This document shows positions 18,406 to 26,349 of a DNA stretch of 32,684 bases, piece by piece. Both the position numbers and the translations under genes were made by a program. The stretch comes from a virus: the IMG/VR virus record IMGVR_UViG_3300044825_002969, positions 1-32,684 of that record; one strand, written 5' to 3'. The notes under the pieces were generated by a model, which was not told the DNA's origin, ran no database searches, and saw only the letters and a program-made list of their open reading frames with translations. Position 1 is the stretch's first letter, and each line of letters opens with the position of its first letter.

Positions 18406-21305
18406 CAGCTCGCCACCAGCTTCCGGGAGGCGCGCAGGCCGCGGCCGGAGCGGCGAGCGACACCGCGAAGGCTCTCGACGACCGCCGCGCCGGCGAGCTC
18501 GTCGTCGCGCGCGGTCAGCTGGATGACGACGCCGTCGATGACCAGGTCACCCTCGCGCTTCACGACAGCGCCGCCGGCCGGCTGGTCGCGGACGATCTCG
18601 GGCCAGCGGGCCGACTGGTTGAGCTGAGCGACACGAGCTGGGCCGAGAGCATCGACGGTGCTCTTCTTCAGCATGAACTCGCCGGCCGACGCTGCGATCA
18701 GGACGTCGTCGCTGGTGCCGGTCCCGGTGCCCTCGATCGGTCCGCCGGCAGCTCGGCCGTACAGCGGGATGCCGAACTGGTCGACCGGGACCCGCTGGCC
18801 GGGGTCCACGCCCCCCGTCAGCCTGCCAGCACCCGCCTGCGCCGCCGACCCCGCCGCTCCGCCTGCAGCGATGGCGAACAGCGCCATGCGGCCGAGGAGC
18901 ACGTCGTACGCGCCCGACACGCCGCCGAGCGCGCTGGCCCAGAGGAGTGCCTGCGCGACGAGCGGGTCGAGCTGCGCCTTCATGGTCGCAGCCGCCTCGC
19001 CGACGGGCCCGCCGCGCGCGATCCACTCGTCGAGCTTCCCGTTGAGCTCCCCGACCGCCTCGACTCCGTTGTCCCTGATCCACTGCGCCAGGTCGGCGTC
19101 GGCCGCCTGGACAGCGAGGTTCGCTTCGATGACCGCCTGGGCGGCCTCGGCGTACTCGTCGCTGTTGATGCCGTGCTGGGCCTGCACCTCGGCCAGCTGC
19201 CCCTGGGCATCGACGACACCCTGGTTGGCGTCCGCGAGGCCCCGCTGGGCGTCCTCGACGGCACGCTGGGCGTTCGCGATGTCGTCGGCGCGCTGCTCGG
19301 CGTTGCGCCGCTCGTCCTGCTGGCGGCGGCTCGCGTCCTCGAGGTCGAGCACCGCGGTGTCGCGCATCGTGAGCGCCAGGGCGTCGCCGGGGTTCGCTGC
19401 GAGCCGCCGGTTGGCCTCGGCGAGCCGGTTGCGGGCATCGGCGATCTCGTCCTCGGGCGACACCGACTTCAGTCCGAACATCGGGTCGTCGTTCAGGACG
19501 TCGTTGAGCTCGGCCTGGGCATCGGCCAGGCTGCGGGTGGCGTCCTCGACCCGGCGGCGGGCGTCGGCCAGGTTGCGGCTGGCGTCGACGATCTCCTTGC
19601 CGTTGGTGTCGGCGGCAGCGGCCAGGTCCTCCTCGGCGTCAGCGAGCCGCTGATTCGCGTCGAGCAGCCCCAGGATCGGGTCGAACGCCCCCTGGAGCGC
19701 ATCGACGTAGCTCCTCGCCCCTGAGGTGGCCTTCTCGCCGGCGCCGGCGGTGCGGTCGAACGAGTAGGCCATCAGGTCGAGCGAGCCGCTCGCCGACGAT
19801 GCCTCGTCGGCAACCTCACCGGCGCTGTCGGCGAAACCCTCGTTCTCGCCGGCGGCGGACGCGATGTACGCCCGGTAGTCGTTGACCTTGTCGCCGAGCT
19901 TGTTGAACTGGGCGGTGGCCTCGACGCCGAGGTTCGGGGGCCGGAGGCTCTCGATGTCGCCCAGGTAGTCGAGGACGCGGGCGAGCTGCTCGGGGTCCTT
20001 CGCGTAGAGCTCGTCGAGGAACCTCGTCAGGTCGTCGATCTGGACGGAGAACTCGCCGACCTGGATCTTGCCGACGTCCCTCCCGGCGGTCGTCAGGCGG
20101 TACAGGGCGTCCGATAGGTCGTCGACGGTACCGGCGGTCGCAGCAGCGCCGTCAGCGATCGTGGCTTCGATGTCGGCGTTGGACGTGGCGCTCTTCAGCT
20201 CGTTGACCGCGGTCGCCAACCCGACCGTGTCGCGAGAGGCATCGTTGAGCGCCGAGGCAACCTGGAAGGCAGCGAGCGCGCCGAGAGCTATGCTCAGCCC
20301 CGCTGCCGCCTGTCCCGTCTTCGTGAGGTCACCCTCGGTGGTGCGCAGCCGCCCACCGAGCTCGGTCGCCATCTCGTAGGCCTTGATGCCCTGGCCGGCG
20401 ACGAACGCCAGCCCGCCACCGGCGAGCGCGCCGACGGTCGCGTACGTGGCCAGCGTGCCGACCAGCCCGTTGGACGCCTCGTCAGCGGCGGAGACCGCCT
20501 CGGCGCCGTCGGTCAGCACCCCGACGAGCTGCTCGATCACCGGCAGCGCGGCGTCGCCGGCCTCGGTCTTCAGGTCGCCGTACGACGCTGCGAGCTGCGC
20601 GTTGCGGAACGCGTTCGTCTCGGTGACGTCACCCGACCGGGCGAGCGTCGCCGCGGCGGACTCGTTGATGATCGCGAACGTGGCGGTGGCCTTCTCGGCC
20701 ATCGTGAGCTCGTCGGCGCTGGCCTTGCGGGTGTCGGCCAGCGCTCGTTCCTGGATCGCCGCAGCGGAGATCGACGGGACGAGCCGCTGCAATGAGTCGT
20801 ACTCGCCGATGAGGCCGGCGGACACGGCGTCGAGCGCGTCGGCGGGCGACTGGCCCTTCAGCAGCGCGAGCTGCGACACGAGCCGCACGGTCTCGACGGT
20901 CATGCCCGCCGCGGCGTTCTGGCCGATGCCGAGGCCGACGGCGAGCTCGCCGATGTTCGCGACGTACTGGGCGGCGGCCTGGTCCGCCAGCCCAACGTCG
21001 TTCGCGTCGCGCACGAACTGCTGCGCGCCGGCGGCCGCGGCGCCGAAGTTGCCGTCGATGCGCGCCAGGTTGGCGTCGAGCTGGCCGGCGGCCTGCGCCG
21101 CGCCGTACAGACCGACCGCGGCGACCGCGCCGGTGCCGACCGCCGCGGCGCCCCACGTGGTGAGGCGCGACCCCATCAGCGCGAGCCGGTCGTCGGCGCG
21201 GCCGAGCTCGCGTTCCGCCGCGCCGCCGACCTTCTCGATCTCGGTGATCGCGCCGCGCCCGTCGCCGGTGATGATGAGCGCGAGGACTTCCCGTGCGGTG
21301 GTCAC
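18405..21305 (-). CDS. Tail tape measure protein
   Basis: At 966 aa this is the longest gene. GTG at 21305 starts three bases after the stop of the frameshift extension and follows a GGGGGTGA ribosome site. The N terminus has the usual phage-tail helical region and hydrophobic segments (WGAAAVGTGAVAAVGLYGA; VGALAGGGLAFVAGQG). Residues about 590-790 form a long coiled coil with repeated DAQxxLxDA-like units. The end (GTGTSDDVLIAASAGEFML) is the typical tape-measure tail. At the usual 0.15 nm per residue the tail would be about 145 nm long. Confidence 0.92.
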   Translation of the reverse strand: MTTAREVLALIITGDGRGAITEIEKVGGAAERELGRADDRLALMGSRLTTWGAAAVGTGAVAAVGLYGAAQAAGQLDANLARIDGNFGAAAAGAQQFVRDANDVGLADQAAAQYVANIGELAVGLGIGQNAAAGMTVETVRLVSQLALLKGQSPADALDAVSAGLIGEYDSLQRLVPSISAAAIQERALADTRKASADELTMAEKATATFAIINESAAATLARSGDVTETNAFRNAQLAASYGDLKTEAGDAALPVIEQLVGVLTDGAEAVSAADEASNGLVGTLATYATVGALAGGGLAFVAGQGIKAYEMATELGGRLRTTEGDLTKTGQAAAGLSIALGALAAFQVASALNDASRDTVGLATAVNELKSATSNADIEATIADGAAATAGTVDDLSDALYRLTTAGRDVGKIQVGEFSVQIDDLTRFLDELYAKDPEQLARVLDYLGDIESLRPPNLGVEATAQFNKLGDKVNDYRAYIASAAGENEGFADSAGEVADEASSASGSLDLMAYSFDRTAGAGEKATSGARSYVDALQGAFDPILGLLDANQRLADAEEDLAAAADTNGKEIVDASRNLADARRRVEDATRSLADAQAELNDVLNDDPMFGLKSVSPEDEIADARNRLAEANRRLAANPGDALALTMRDTAVLDLEDASRRQQDERRNAEQRADDIANAQRAVEDAQRGLADANQGVVDAQGQLAEVQAQHGINSDEYAEAAQAVIEANLAVQAADADLAQWIRDNGVEAVGELNGKLDEWIARGGPVGEAAATMKAQLDPLVAQALLWASALGGVSGAYDVLLGRMALFAIAAGGAAGSAAQAGAGRLTGGVDPGQRVPVDQFGIPLYGRAAGGPIEGTGTGTSDDVLIAASAGEFMLKKSTVDALGPARVAQLNQSARWPEIVRDQPAGGAVVKREGDLVIDGVVIQLTARDDELAGAAVVESLRGVARRSGRGLRASRKLVAS

Positions 21306-21308
21306 TGC

Positions 21309-21796
21309 TCACCCCCAGTAGTCGTCGTCGGGCTGGCTGTTCGGGTACCTGAGGACGTCGCGTTCGACGAGGTCGTCGACGAGGAGCTGGAGGTCACACC
21401 ACCGCTGGCGGCGCACCACGTCTGGTGGCCACCCCTTGAGCTCCGCGAACAGCGCGATCAGGTACTCGCCGGTGCGTCCACCGTCGGAGGGTCCTGCTCG
21501 CCGTCCTCGCCGTCGTCGGCGGGCTGGTCACCGTCGGCCTCGTCGCCGATGGTCGGGACCCGCTTGTAGAAGCTCGCGAGCTTCGGCGAGGTGAGCACGT
21601 TCGGGACCTTGAGGTCGCGCTTCGCGCACTGCCTGGCGTACAGGTTGAGCATGAGCTCGCCGTCGCCGACGACGGGCATCTCGACGACGTGCGACCACGA
21701 CGTCTTGTGCGCCTTCGCCAGGTCGACGACCTCGCCGTGGAGCAGCTCGTCGGTGCGGACCTTCTCCCCGTTGGGGAGCGTGATCTCGTACGCCAT
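21309..21796 (-). CDS. Tail assembly chaperone frameshift product (gpGT-type)
   Basis: A second frame without its own start runs in the -1 register past the stop of the chaperone gene to TGA at 21309-21311. The extension reads GEYLIALFAELKGWPPDVV, then a helical stretch (RRQRWCDLQLLVDDLVERDV) and ends DDDYWG. It is the T-like domain that binds the tape measure in gpG/gpGT systems. The -1 frame is open only from 21527 downward, so slippage must occur between 21527 and 21458. A mild candidate site is CCCTCCG at 21485-21491. The downstream frame has the same high GC and acidic/aromatic composition as real genes. Confidence 0.75.
21458..21796 (-). CDS. Tail assembly chaperone (gpG-type)
   Basis: The 112-aa protein sits between the major tail protein and the tape measure, the fixed position of this chaperone. 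ATG at 21796 shares a base with the previous stop. It begins YEITLPNGEKVRTDELLHGE, is mostly helical through the centre (ARQCAKRDLKVPNVL), and ends in an acidic, disordered stretch (ADGDQPADDGEDGEQDPP) where the frameshift is expected. It should coat the tape measure before tube polymerisation. Most ribosomes would make this short form. Confidence 0.8.
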   Translation of the reverse strand: MAYEITLPNGEKVRTDELLHGEVVDLAKAHKTSWSHVVEMPVVGDGELMLNLYARQCAKRDLKVPNVLTSPKLASFYKRVPTIGDEADGDQPADDGEDGEQDPPTVDAPAST

Positions 21797-22212
21797 CAGA
21801 TCACACCGCGGGTGATCGCCCCGGCCGCCTTGTAGGTGACGGACTGGCCGATCTTCTTGGTGACGCCGCCGTCCTCGGACACGGCGAGGATGATCTTGCC
21901 GTAGTTGTACTTCTTCTTGCCGGCGCCGGCGTCCCGGTTGGGGTACAGGTAGTGCATGCGGGCCTTGCCGTCGGCGGCCTTGTAGAGGAGGTCGGAGTCG
22001 AGGTCCTGGTTGGCGGTGAACTGGCCCTTGTAGTCGGGCAGGCCCGCCACGTACTCCTTGTTGTCGGAGTCGGAGTGGCTGGTCTCGACGTCGTCGGTGG
22101 CCCGGTCCGTGGACCAGTCGACGACCATCGGCACCAGGACGGGCACACCGTCGGCGTCGTCGGACATGTCGAGCAGGATGCGGACCTTGCGGCCGTGCTG
22201 CGCGGTGGTCAT
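21796..22212 (-). CDS. Major tail (tube) protein, 138 aa
   Basis: ATG at 22212 follows AAGGAG with proper spacing, the strong site expected for an abundant virion protein. The sequence fits the small tube-protein class with beta-rich segments (RKVRILLDMSDDADGVPVL), a loop (ETSHSDSDNKEYVAGLPDYK) and a C-terminal strand region (KIILAVSEDGGVTKKIGQ, TYKAAGAITRG). It lies just before the tail chaperone. It is also the gene next to the glycosyltransferase, making it one possible substrate of it. Confidence 0.8.
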   Translation of the reverse strand: MTTAQHGRKVRILLDMSDDADGVPVLVPMVVDWSTDRATDDVETSHSDSDNKEYVAGLPDYKGQFTANQDLDSDLLYKAADGKARMHYLYPNRDAGAGKKKYNYGKIILAVSEDGGVTKKIGQSVTYKAAGAITRGVI

Positions 22213-22258
22213 GGTGCTGTCTCCTTGGGACGGCCGCTCGGCCGGTTGGGGGGTGGGG

Positions 22259-23293
22259 TCACGAGACCTTGCGCAGCAGCTCGGCTGCGTGGTGCTCGAA
22301 GGTGCGCTCAGCGACCGCGGCGCGGGCCTGGTCGGCGAGCTCCTGGCGGCGCTCTGGCCGCTCGAGGTAGTGGTGGATGATCTCGGTGAGCTCGGCCGGG
22401 TCGGTGAAGGTGGGGAGCATCGGGAGGATCTCGTCGCCCTCGCCGCCGTGGTTCGTCGGCGAGTGCCGGGCGTAGAAGCAGCCGGTCGCTGCGAGCTCGA
22501 CTTCGCGTGGGCCCATCGCCCAGCCGCCCTCGAACGCTTCGTCGGCGCGGTCGTCGTTGGTCCGGTAGAGGTTGGCGGAGATCCGTGCGCCCCGGTACAC
22601 CTCGGCGGTCTCGTCGTTGTCCATGCACGCCTGGGGGCGGATGAACGGGATGAGCGGCGATGTGTCGGCCACGCCGTCCCAGAGCCCGGCGAGGAGCACG
22701 TTGGCGTCGCGCCAGGCGACCTGTTCGAAGAACCGGGTGCGGGACGGGAACGTGGCGCCGGCGGTGCCGACCCAGGCGAAGTCGAGGTCGTAGCGGGACG
22801 GGCCGGGCTTGTGGACCGCGGGGTCGTAGCTGTGCGGCATGTAGATCGACTCGGCGACGTCGTTCCACACGTCGATGTTCAGCGGGTCGTTGAGCACGTT
22901 CAGGTCGACGTGCGGGGCGACGAGCAGCTGCTCCTGGTCTTCGTAGGGGCACTCGGTGTGCAGCACGATGACCTTCGACTCGCCGCGCTTGCGGATCTGG
23001 TCGTAGATGTAGGCGGGGATCAGCCGGGCGGACACGACGATCACCAGGTCGGGCTGGAACGTGTAGCAGGCCTCCCAGAGGCCGTTCGACGCGCAGCGGA
23101 GCGCGTCGATGTCTTCCCAGAGCCGGTGGTACTCGCCGTCGTGCTCGAAGTGGGCGGACTGGAACGCGTGGAGCCGGTCGTTGAAGTTGAAGGGGCGCAC
23201 GTCGACGCCGTTGGCGATCAGCCCTCGGATCCACCCGCGGTACACGTCGGCGACCGCCCAGTGCGGCCCGGGGTGTACCACGATCGCCTTCAT
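22259..23293 (-). CDS. GT-B-type glycosyltransferase (CgeB/GT1-like)
   Basis: The 344-aa protein starts MKAIVVHPGPHWAVADVYRG, the first strand and glycine loop of a GT-B fold, and ends with a typical donor-binding half. DNDETAEVYRGARISANL (226-242) and GPREVELAATGCFYAR (261-276) are followed by TFTDPAELTEIIHHYL and the terminal helices of Glyco_trans_1/CgeB proteins. It should transfer a sugar from a nucleotide donor. ATG at 23293 overlaps the methyltransferase stop as ATGA, so the two are made together. It sits inside the tail operon, which suggests a virion protein or host surface target. Confidence 0.8.
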   Translation of the reverse strand: MKAIVVHPGPHWAVADVYRGWIRGLIANGVDVRPFNFNDRLHAFQSAHFEHDGEYHRLWEDIDALRCASNGLWEACYTFQPDLVIVVSARLIPAYIYDQIRKRGESKVIVLHTECPYEDQEQLLVAPHVDLNVLNDPLNIDVWNDVAESIYMPHSYDPAVHKPGPSRYDLDFAWVGTAGATFPSRTRFFEQVAWRDANVLLAGLWDGVADTSPLIPFIRPQACMDNDETAEVYRGARISANLYRTNDDRADEAFEGGWAMGPREVELAATGCFYARHSPTNHGGEGDEILPMLPTFTDPAELTEIIHHYLERPERRQELADQARAAVAERTFEHHAAELLRKVS

Positions 23294-23781
23294 CGGACCG
23301 CGACCGCCCGCACGTCGTCGCCGAGCTGGTTGACGGTGACTCTCGCGAACGATCCTTCGAGCACTCGGCGGAGGTCCGCTGGATCGATGTTCTGGTACCA
23401 CTCGCCGGGTCGGAGCTCGCCGCCGTCGACCGCCGAGTGCGGCGCCCGGCCCGGGCCGGCGGCGGTGAAGATGAACAGGCCGTCGTCGCTGGTGAGGAGG
23501 TTCGCGGCGTGCCAGATGATGTCGGCCCACTCGGGGGTGTGCTCGGCGACCTCGAGGCAGAGCGCCACGTCGAACGGTTCGATGTCGCCGTAGTCGAGGA
23601 TGTCGCCGATCCAGGTGACTCGCGGTCCGCCGACCAGGTCGACGACCTCCCACTCGGACTGCGGGTGGAACAGGCCGCCGGGGTGGCCGTTGATGTCGCG
23701 GCCGCCGATGTCGAGGATCCGCAGCGGGTGTGTGGCTGCCGGTGCGCTGGTGCGCACCCACGCCATCGCCTCAGCGTGCAC
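23290..23781 (-). CDS. Class I SAM-dependent methyltransferase
   Basis: The 163-aa protein carries motif I as LRILDIGGRDINGHPG (residues 20-35), an acidic strand end (VVDL, Asp48), WIGDILD (Asp60) and the post-II region FDVALCLEVAEH (70-81), with a loop resembling IIWHAANLLTSDDGLFIFT. These match small Methyltransf_11-type enzymes. The start is GTG at 23781 (AGGTGA upstream) or ATG at 23766. Tight coupling to a glycosyltransferase suggests it methylates the sugar or its acceptor. It has no DNA-methylase motif and no target-recognition domain. Confidence 0.8.
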   Translation of the reverse strand: MHAEAMAWVRTSAPAATHPLRILDIGGRDINGHPGGLFHPQSEWEVVDLVGGPRVTWIGDILDYGDIEPFDVALCLEVAEHTPEWADIIWHAANLLTSDDGLFIFTAAGPGRAPHSAVDGGELRPGEWYQNIDPADLRRVLEGSFARVTVNQLGDDVRAVAVR

Positions 23782-23787
23782 TGGCGG

Positions 23788-24429
23788 TCACCTGAACGTC
23801 TCCACGAGCGCCCGGCGGTGAGCTGTGGTCCAGACCTCGCCGACCTGCTGGCGGCTGGCGTCGACACCGTTGCGCCACGGGTGGCGGCCGGTCGACTTGG
23901 CGGTGGTCCAACGGCGCACGACGCCGTTGAACTTGATGACGGCGCGCCGGTCGCCGGTCACGTTGACGCCGAAGATCTTGGCCGCCGACCGGGTGTCGAC
24001 CCGGATGCGTCGCTTGCTGCCGATCGGCGCGTCCGGGTCGCGGTAGGAACGCGACCGGGTGCGGACGCCGTCAGCTCGAGCGAACCGGGAGAACACGTAG
24101 TGCCGGTCGATGTCGCCCTCGACCAGCTGGGCGGACCCGGTGGCCCCGACCACCGCGCGGGTCTGCGCGCCCCTGCCGATGAGCCGGTAGCGGGCACCGA
24201 CCTTGCGTTCCTTCCGCTTGTACTTCCTGGCCGAGCCGGGAGCGTCGGTGATGCGGGCGGTGCCCGACAGCATGAAGTCGCCGCCCGTCGCCGCTGACAT
24301 GCGGGTGCGCACGTTCGTCGTGACGGCGAGCGCCGCGGCCTCGGTGCCAGCCCGGGTCGCTTCCTCCGTGGCTGTGATCATCGCTTCGAACTTGCGGGCG
24401 AGGTCGGCCGGCGATGACGAGGTGCCCAT
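23788..24429 (-). CDS. HK97 gp10-like head-tail/tail completion protein
   Basis: The 213-aa protein has the helical N terminus of the HK97-gp10 family (LARKFEAMITATEEATRAGT, then ALAVTTNVRTRM). A basic beta-rich centre (KYKRKERKVGARYRLIG) and the typical HPWRNGVDASRQQVG segment before a C-terminal helix follow. ATG at 24429 overlaps the preceding stop as TGATG. Members sit in the connector region and finish the head or tail joint. It is longer than the usual 110-160 aa because of extra charged strands. Confidence 0.75.
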   Translation of the reverse strand: MGTSSSPADLARKFEAMITATEEATRAGTEAAALAVTTNVRTRMSAATGGDFMLSGTARITDAPGSARKYKRKERKVGARYRLIGRGAQTRAVVGATGSAQLVEGDIDRHYVFSRFARADGVRTRSRSYRDPDAPIGSKRRIRVDTRSAAKIFGVNVTGDRRAVIKFNGVVRRWTTAKSTGRHPWRNGVDASRQQVGEVWTTAHRRALVETFR

Positions 24430-24842
24430 CAGTAGAACACCTCCACGTCGATCCGGACGCCCCAGTACGTGGTGCCTGCGACGTCGATCTCGCCTTCGGC
24501 CCACTCGCCGTCCACCGCGGCGTCGACCCCTTCGCCGAGCCCGAGGTCGGGCGCCGCGCTGACCGCCGCTGCGATGCTCTGCGGGCCGGCGATGACCTGG
24601 TCGATGGTCTGGTGCTGGGACTCGTCGGTCGCTGACACGACGGTCCAGACGGGGATCGTCACGGACCGTGACCCGGCGATCTCCTCACCGTCGCACGTCT
24701 CGGCCTTGCCTTGGCGGGACCCGGGGAACGACTCGGGCGGGTTGACGCTGCGCGGCGGCCGCTGCCGGCAGCGGATGCCGGTGGTGACCGAGATGGTGCC
24801 GGCGAGCGCCTCCATGATCTCGGGCAGGGTGCGCACCGCCAT
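24429..24842 (-). CDS. Putative tail terminator or head-tail stopper, 137 aa
   Basis: The start at 24842 is coupled (TGATG). The fold pattern is a helix (TLPEIMEALAGTISVTTGIR), a variable loop, two long strands (SRSVTIPVWTVVSATDESQH), a helix (IDQVIAGPQSIAAAVSA) and final strands (WAEGEIDVAGTTYWGVRIDV). This order is that of tail terminator proteins, and the position between adaptor and tube genes fits. The alternative is the neck stopper. Confidence 0.6.
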   Translation of the reverse strand: MAVRTLPEIMEALAGTISVTTGIRCRQRPPRSVNPPESFPGSRQGKAETCDGEEIAGSRSVTIPVWTVVSATDESQHQTIDQVIAGPQSIAAAVSAAPDLGLGEGVDAAVDGEWAEGEIDVAGTTYWGVRIDVEVFY

Positions 24843-25420
24843 CAGGCCATCCCCGCGATCGCTCGGCCACGACGGAACGGGGCGAGCAGCAGCTGCACGT
24901 CGCCATCCTCGAAGCGGCTGATCCTGGTGACGCCGAACCCGTCCAGCCCTTCCATGCCCTCGGGCGAGTCCTTGCGTCGGTAGACCTTCGCCGCCTTGAT
25001 CAGCGTGGCGGCCACAACGTCCTCGGGGACCGCTGCCCAGCCCCACGTGCCTGTGACCCGCACCCACGCCGCGAACCGGAACGTCGCACACACCTTGGTG
25101 ATCGGCTTGCCGTCGTCGGCTGCGTTCAACGGCTCGGTCCACCAGTCGGTGGCTGACCGGGTCGCCCAGCTCTGTCGGTCGCTCGACTCCTCGACGAGCG
25201 TCACGGTCGTGGCGTCATCGATCAGCACCGTGTCGATCCGCTCGGAGCGGAACAGCTTGGCGGTGGCAGTGCTGGCGACGATGAAGCGCCGGTTGGTGTA
25301 CTCGTCGACGGCGGAGGAGGCGACGACGACGGCACGGTCGAGCGCTTCCTGCTCGCTGCTGCTCGGGTCGCCACCCAGGTTGAGGTGGGCCGCCAGCTGC
25401 TCAGCCGTCGCGTAGGCCAT
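24842..25420 (-). CDS. Head-tail adaptor (gp6/connector-like)
   Basis: The 192-aa protein begins AYATAEQLAAHLNL, then SEQEALDRAVVVASSAVDEY with TNRRF. This is the helix-turn pattern of gp6-type head-tail connectors, and a final helical part (VPEDVVAATLIKAAKVYRRK) is followed by EGMEGLDGFGVTRI. It would dock on the portal ring. ATG at 25420 shares a base with the preceding stop and lies inside the left end of the 145-bp repeat. Confidence 0.75.
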   Translation of the reverse strand: MAYATAEQLAAHLNLGGDPSSSEQEALDRAVVVASSAVDEYTNRRFIVASTATAKLFRSERIDTVLIDDATTVTLVEESSDRQSWATRSATDWWTEPLNAADDGKPITKVCATFRFAAWVRVTGTWGWAAVPEDVVAATLIKAAKVYRRKDSPEGMEGLDGFGVTRISRFEDGDVQLLLAPFRRGRAIAGMA

Positions 25421-25562
25421 CAGTCGTCGTCGACGTCGGTGAGGCGGGCGACGAGCTCGGCCTTGGTGCCCGACGTGTCGACGCCGCGCTCGGTCGCCAG
25501 GGTGACCAGGTCGGCCTTCTTGAGCGCCGACAGGTCCTCGCCGGGTGCCTCCGCCGGGGCGG
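25418..25562. repeat. Perfect 145-bp direct repeat, copy 1
   Basis: The bases here are identical to 25666-25810 (offset 248 bp), with no mismatch by eye. The segment spans the C-terminal codons and stop of the 82-aa gene and the start codon of the following adaptor gene. Identity at synonymous positions points to a very recent event, gene conversion, or an assembly effect. Confidence 0.9.
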
Positions 25563-25668
25563 CGTAGCCGCATCGGATGAGCTCGGCGGCCTCGTCGTCG
25601 GGGAGGTCCACGACATCGCCGCTCTGCGGGCCGTTCTCGACCAGCTGTGCGAACAGAGTGACCAGCAT
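25420..25668 (-). CDS. Small head-region protein with HeH/SAP-like C terminus (copy B)
   Basis: The 82-aa protein starts at ATG 25668, coupled to the preceding stop (TGATG). Its own N-terminal part (MLVTLFAQLVENGPQSGDVV, then DLPDDEAAELIRCGYAAP) is followed by 45 residues identical to the end of the previous gene. These include LSALKKADLVTLATERG and TSGTKAELVARLTDVDDD. This helix-extension-helix unit resembles HeH/SAP or Rho-N motifs, which often bind nucleic acid. It lies among connector genes, so it may be a virion or head-maturation protein. Confidence 0.65.
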   Translation of the reverse strand: MLVTLFAQLVENGPQSGDVVDLPDDEAAELIRCGYAAPAEAPGEDLSALKKADLVTLATERGVDTSGTKAELVARLTDVDDD

Positions 25669-25810
25669 CAGTCGTCGTCGACGTCGGTGAGGCGGGCGAC
25701 GAGCTCGGCCTTGGTGCCCGACGTGTCGACGCCGCGCTCGGTCGCCAGGGTGACCAGGTCGGCCTTCTTGAGCGCCGACAGGTCCTCGCCGGGTGCCTCC
25801 GCCGGGGCGG
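25666..25810. repeat. Perfect 145-bp direct repeat, copy 2
   Basis: This is the second copy of the segment at 25418-25562. It covers the C-terminal codons and stop of the 108-aa gene plus the start codon of the 82-aa gene. Each copy therefore carries both the HeH-like domain and the TGATG coupling junction to the next gene. Confidence 0.9.
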
Positions 25811-25994
25811 GCGGGCTGGCCGGTCCGGTGTCGACGGTGAGGTCGTCGAGCGGCTGGCGGTCGAGGTTCGCGATGGAGCCCTCGGGCACCTCGATCTCCT
25901 CGCCAGCGGGCACGGCGATCTCGAGCTTGGCGATGCCGTTCGACCTGTTGCGGTAGCGGCGCAGCGGCCGCAGCCCGGGGGTGGGATCGTTCAT
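25668..25994 (-). CDS. Small head-region protein with HeH/SAP-like C terminus (copy A)
   Basis: ATG at 25994 overlaps the previous stop as ATGA and has GGGAG five bases upstream. An in-frame ATG at 26006 would hide that site. The 108-aa protein has a basic N terminus (LRPLRRYRNRSNGIAKLE), a beta hairpin (IAVPAGEEIEVPEG) and a Pro/Ala linker. Its C-terminal 45-residue unit is shared exactly with the next gene (LSALKKADLVTLATERG and following). The unit may bind DNA near the portal or act in assembly; this is inference. Confidence 0.65.
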   Translation of the reverse strand: MNDPTPGLRPLRRYRNRSNGIAKLEIAVPAGEEIEVPEGSIANLDRQPLDDLTVDTGPASPPAPAEAPGEDLSALKKADLVTLATERGVDTSGTKAELVARLTDVDDD

Positions 25995-26347
25995 GTGGTC
26001 TCCCATCGTTCGACGAGCTCGTAGGGCGAGCCCTCGTCCTGGTGGTGCGGGAAGTAGGGCCTGTGGCCGCTGACGGTGAAGAACTCGCCGGCTTCGTGGA
26101 GCTCGGCGAGGAGCAGCTGGTCGAAGGCCCATCGGTAGAAGCTGCGTGGGTCGTCGATCTGTGGCAGCTCGAACATGTGCTGCGTGGTTCGGGCCCGTTC
26201 GGGCTGCGTGGAGTCCGGCGTGGTCGCCTGGACGCACAGGTACCGGTTGCCGGGGCCGCCGAGGCGGAACGCCCAGCCCGGCTTGTAGGTGATGGTGGCC
26301 ACCAGGCCGGCCGGGTCGAGCCCGGCCGGCCGTGGTGTGTCGGCCAT
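25991..26347 (-). CDS. Conserved-looking head protein after capsid, 118 aa
   Basis: The ATG at 26347 begins just after the capsid stop. The sequence has strands (LVATITYKPGWAFRLGG, YLCVQATTPDS) and a His/aromatic-rich part (SFYRWAFDQLLLAELHEAGE, FFTVSGHRPYFPHHQDE). From memory this layout occurs in unannotated genes next to the capsid in other actinophages. The role is unknown; a capsid-associated or connector protein is likely from position. Confidence 0.6.
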   Translation of the reverse strand: MADTPRPAGLDPAGLVATITYKPGWAFRLGGPGNRYLCVQATTPDSTQPERARTTQHMFELPQIDDPRSFYRWAFDQLLLAELHEAGEFFTVSGHRPYFPHHQDEGSPYELVERWETT

Positions 26348-26349
26348 CG

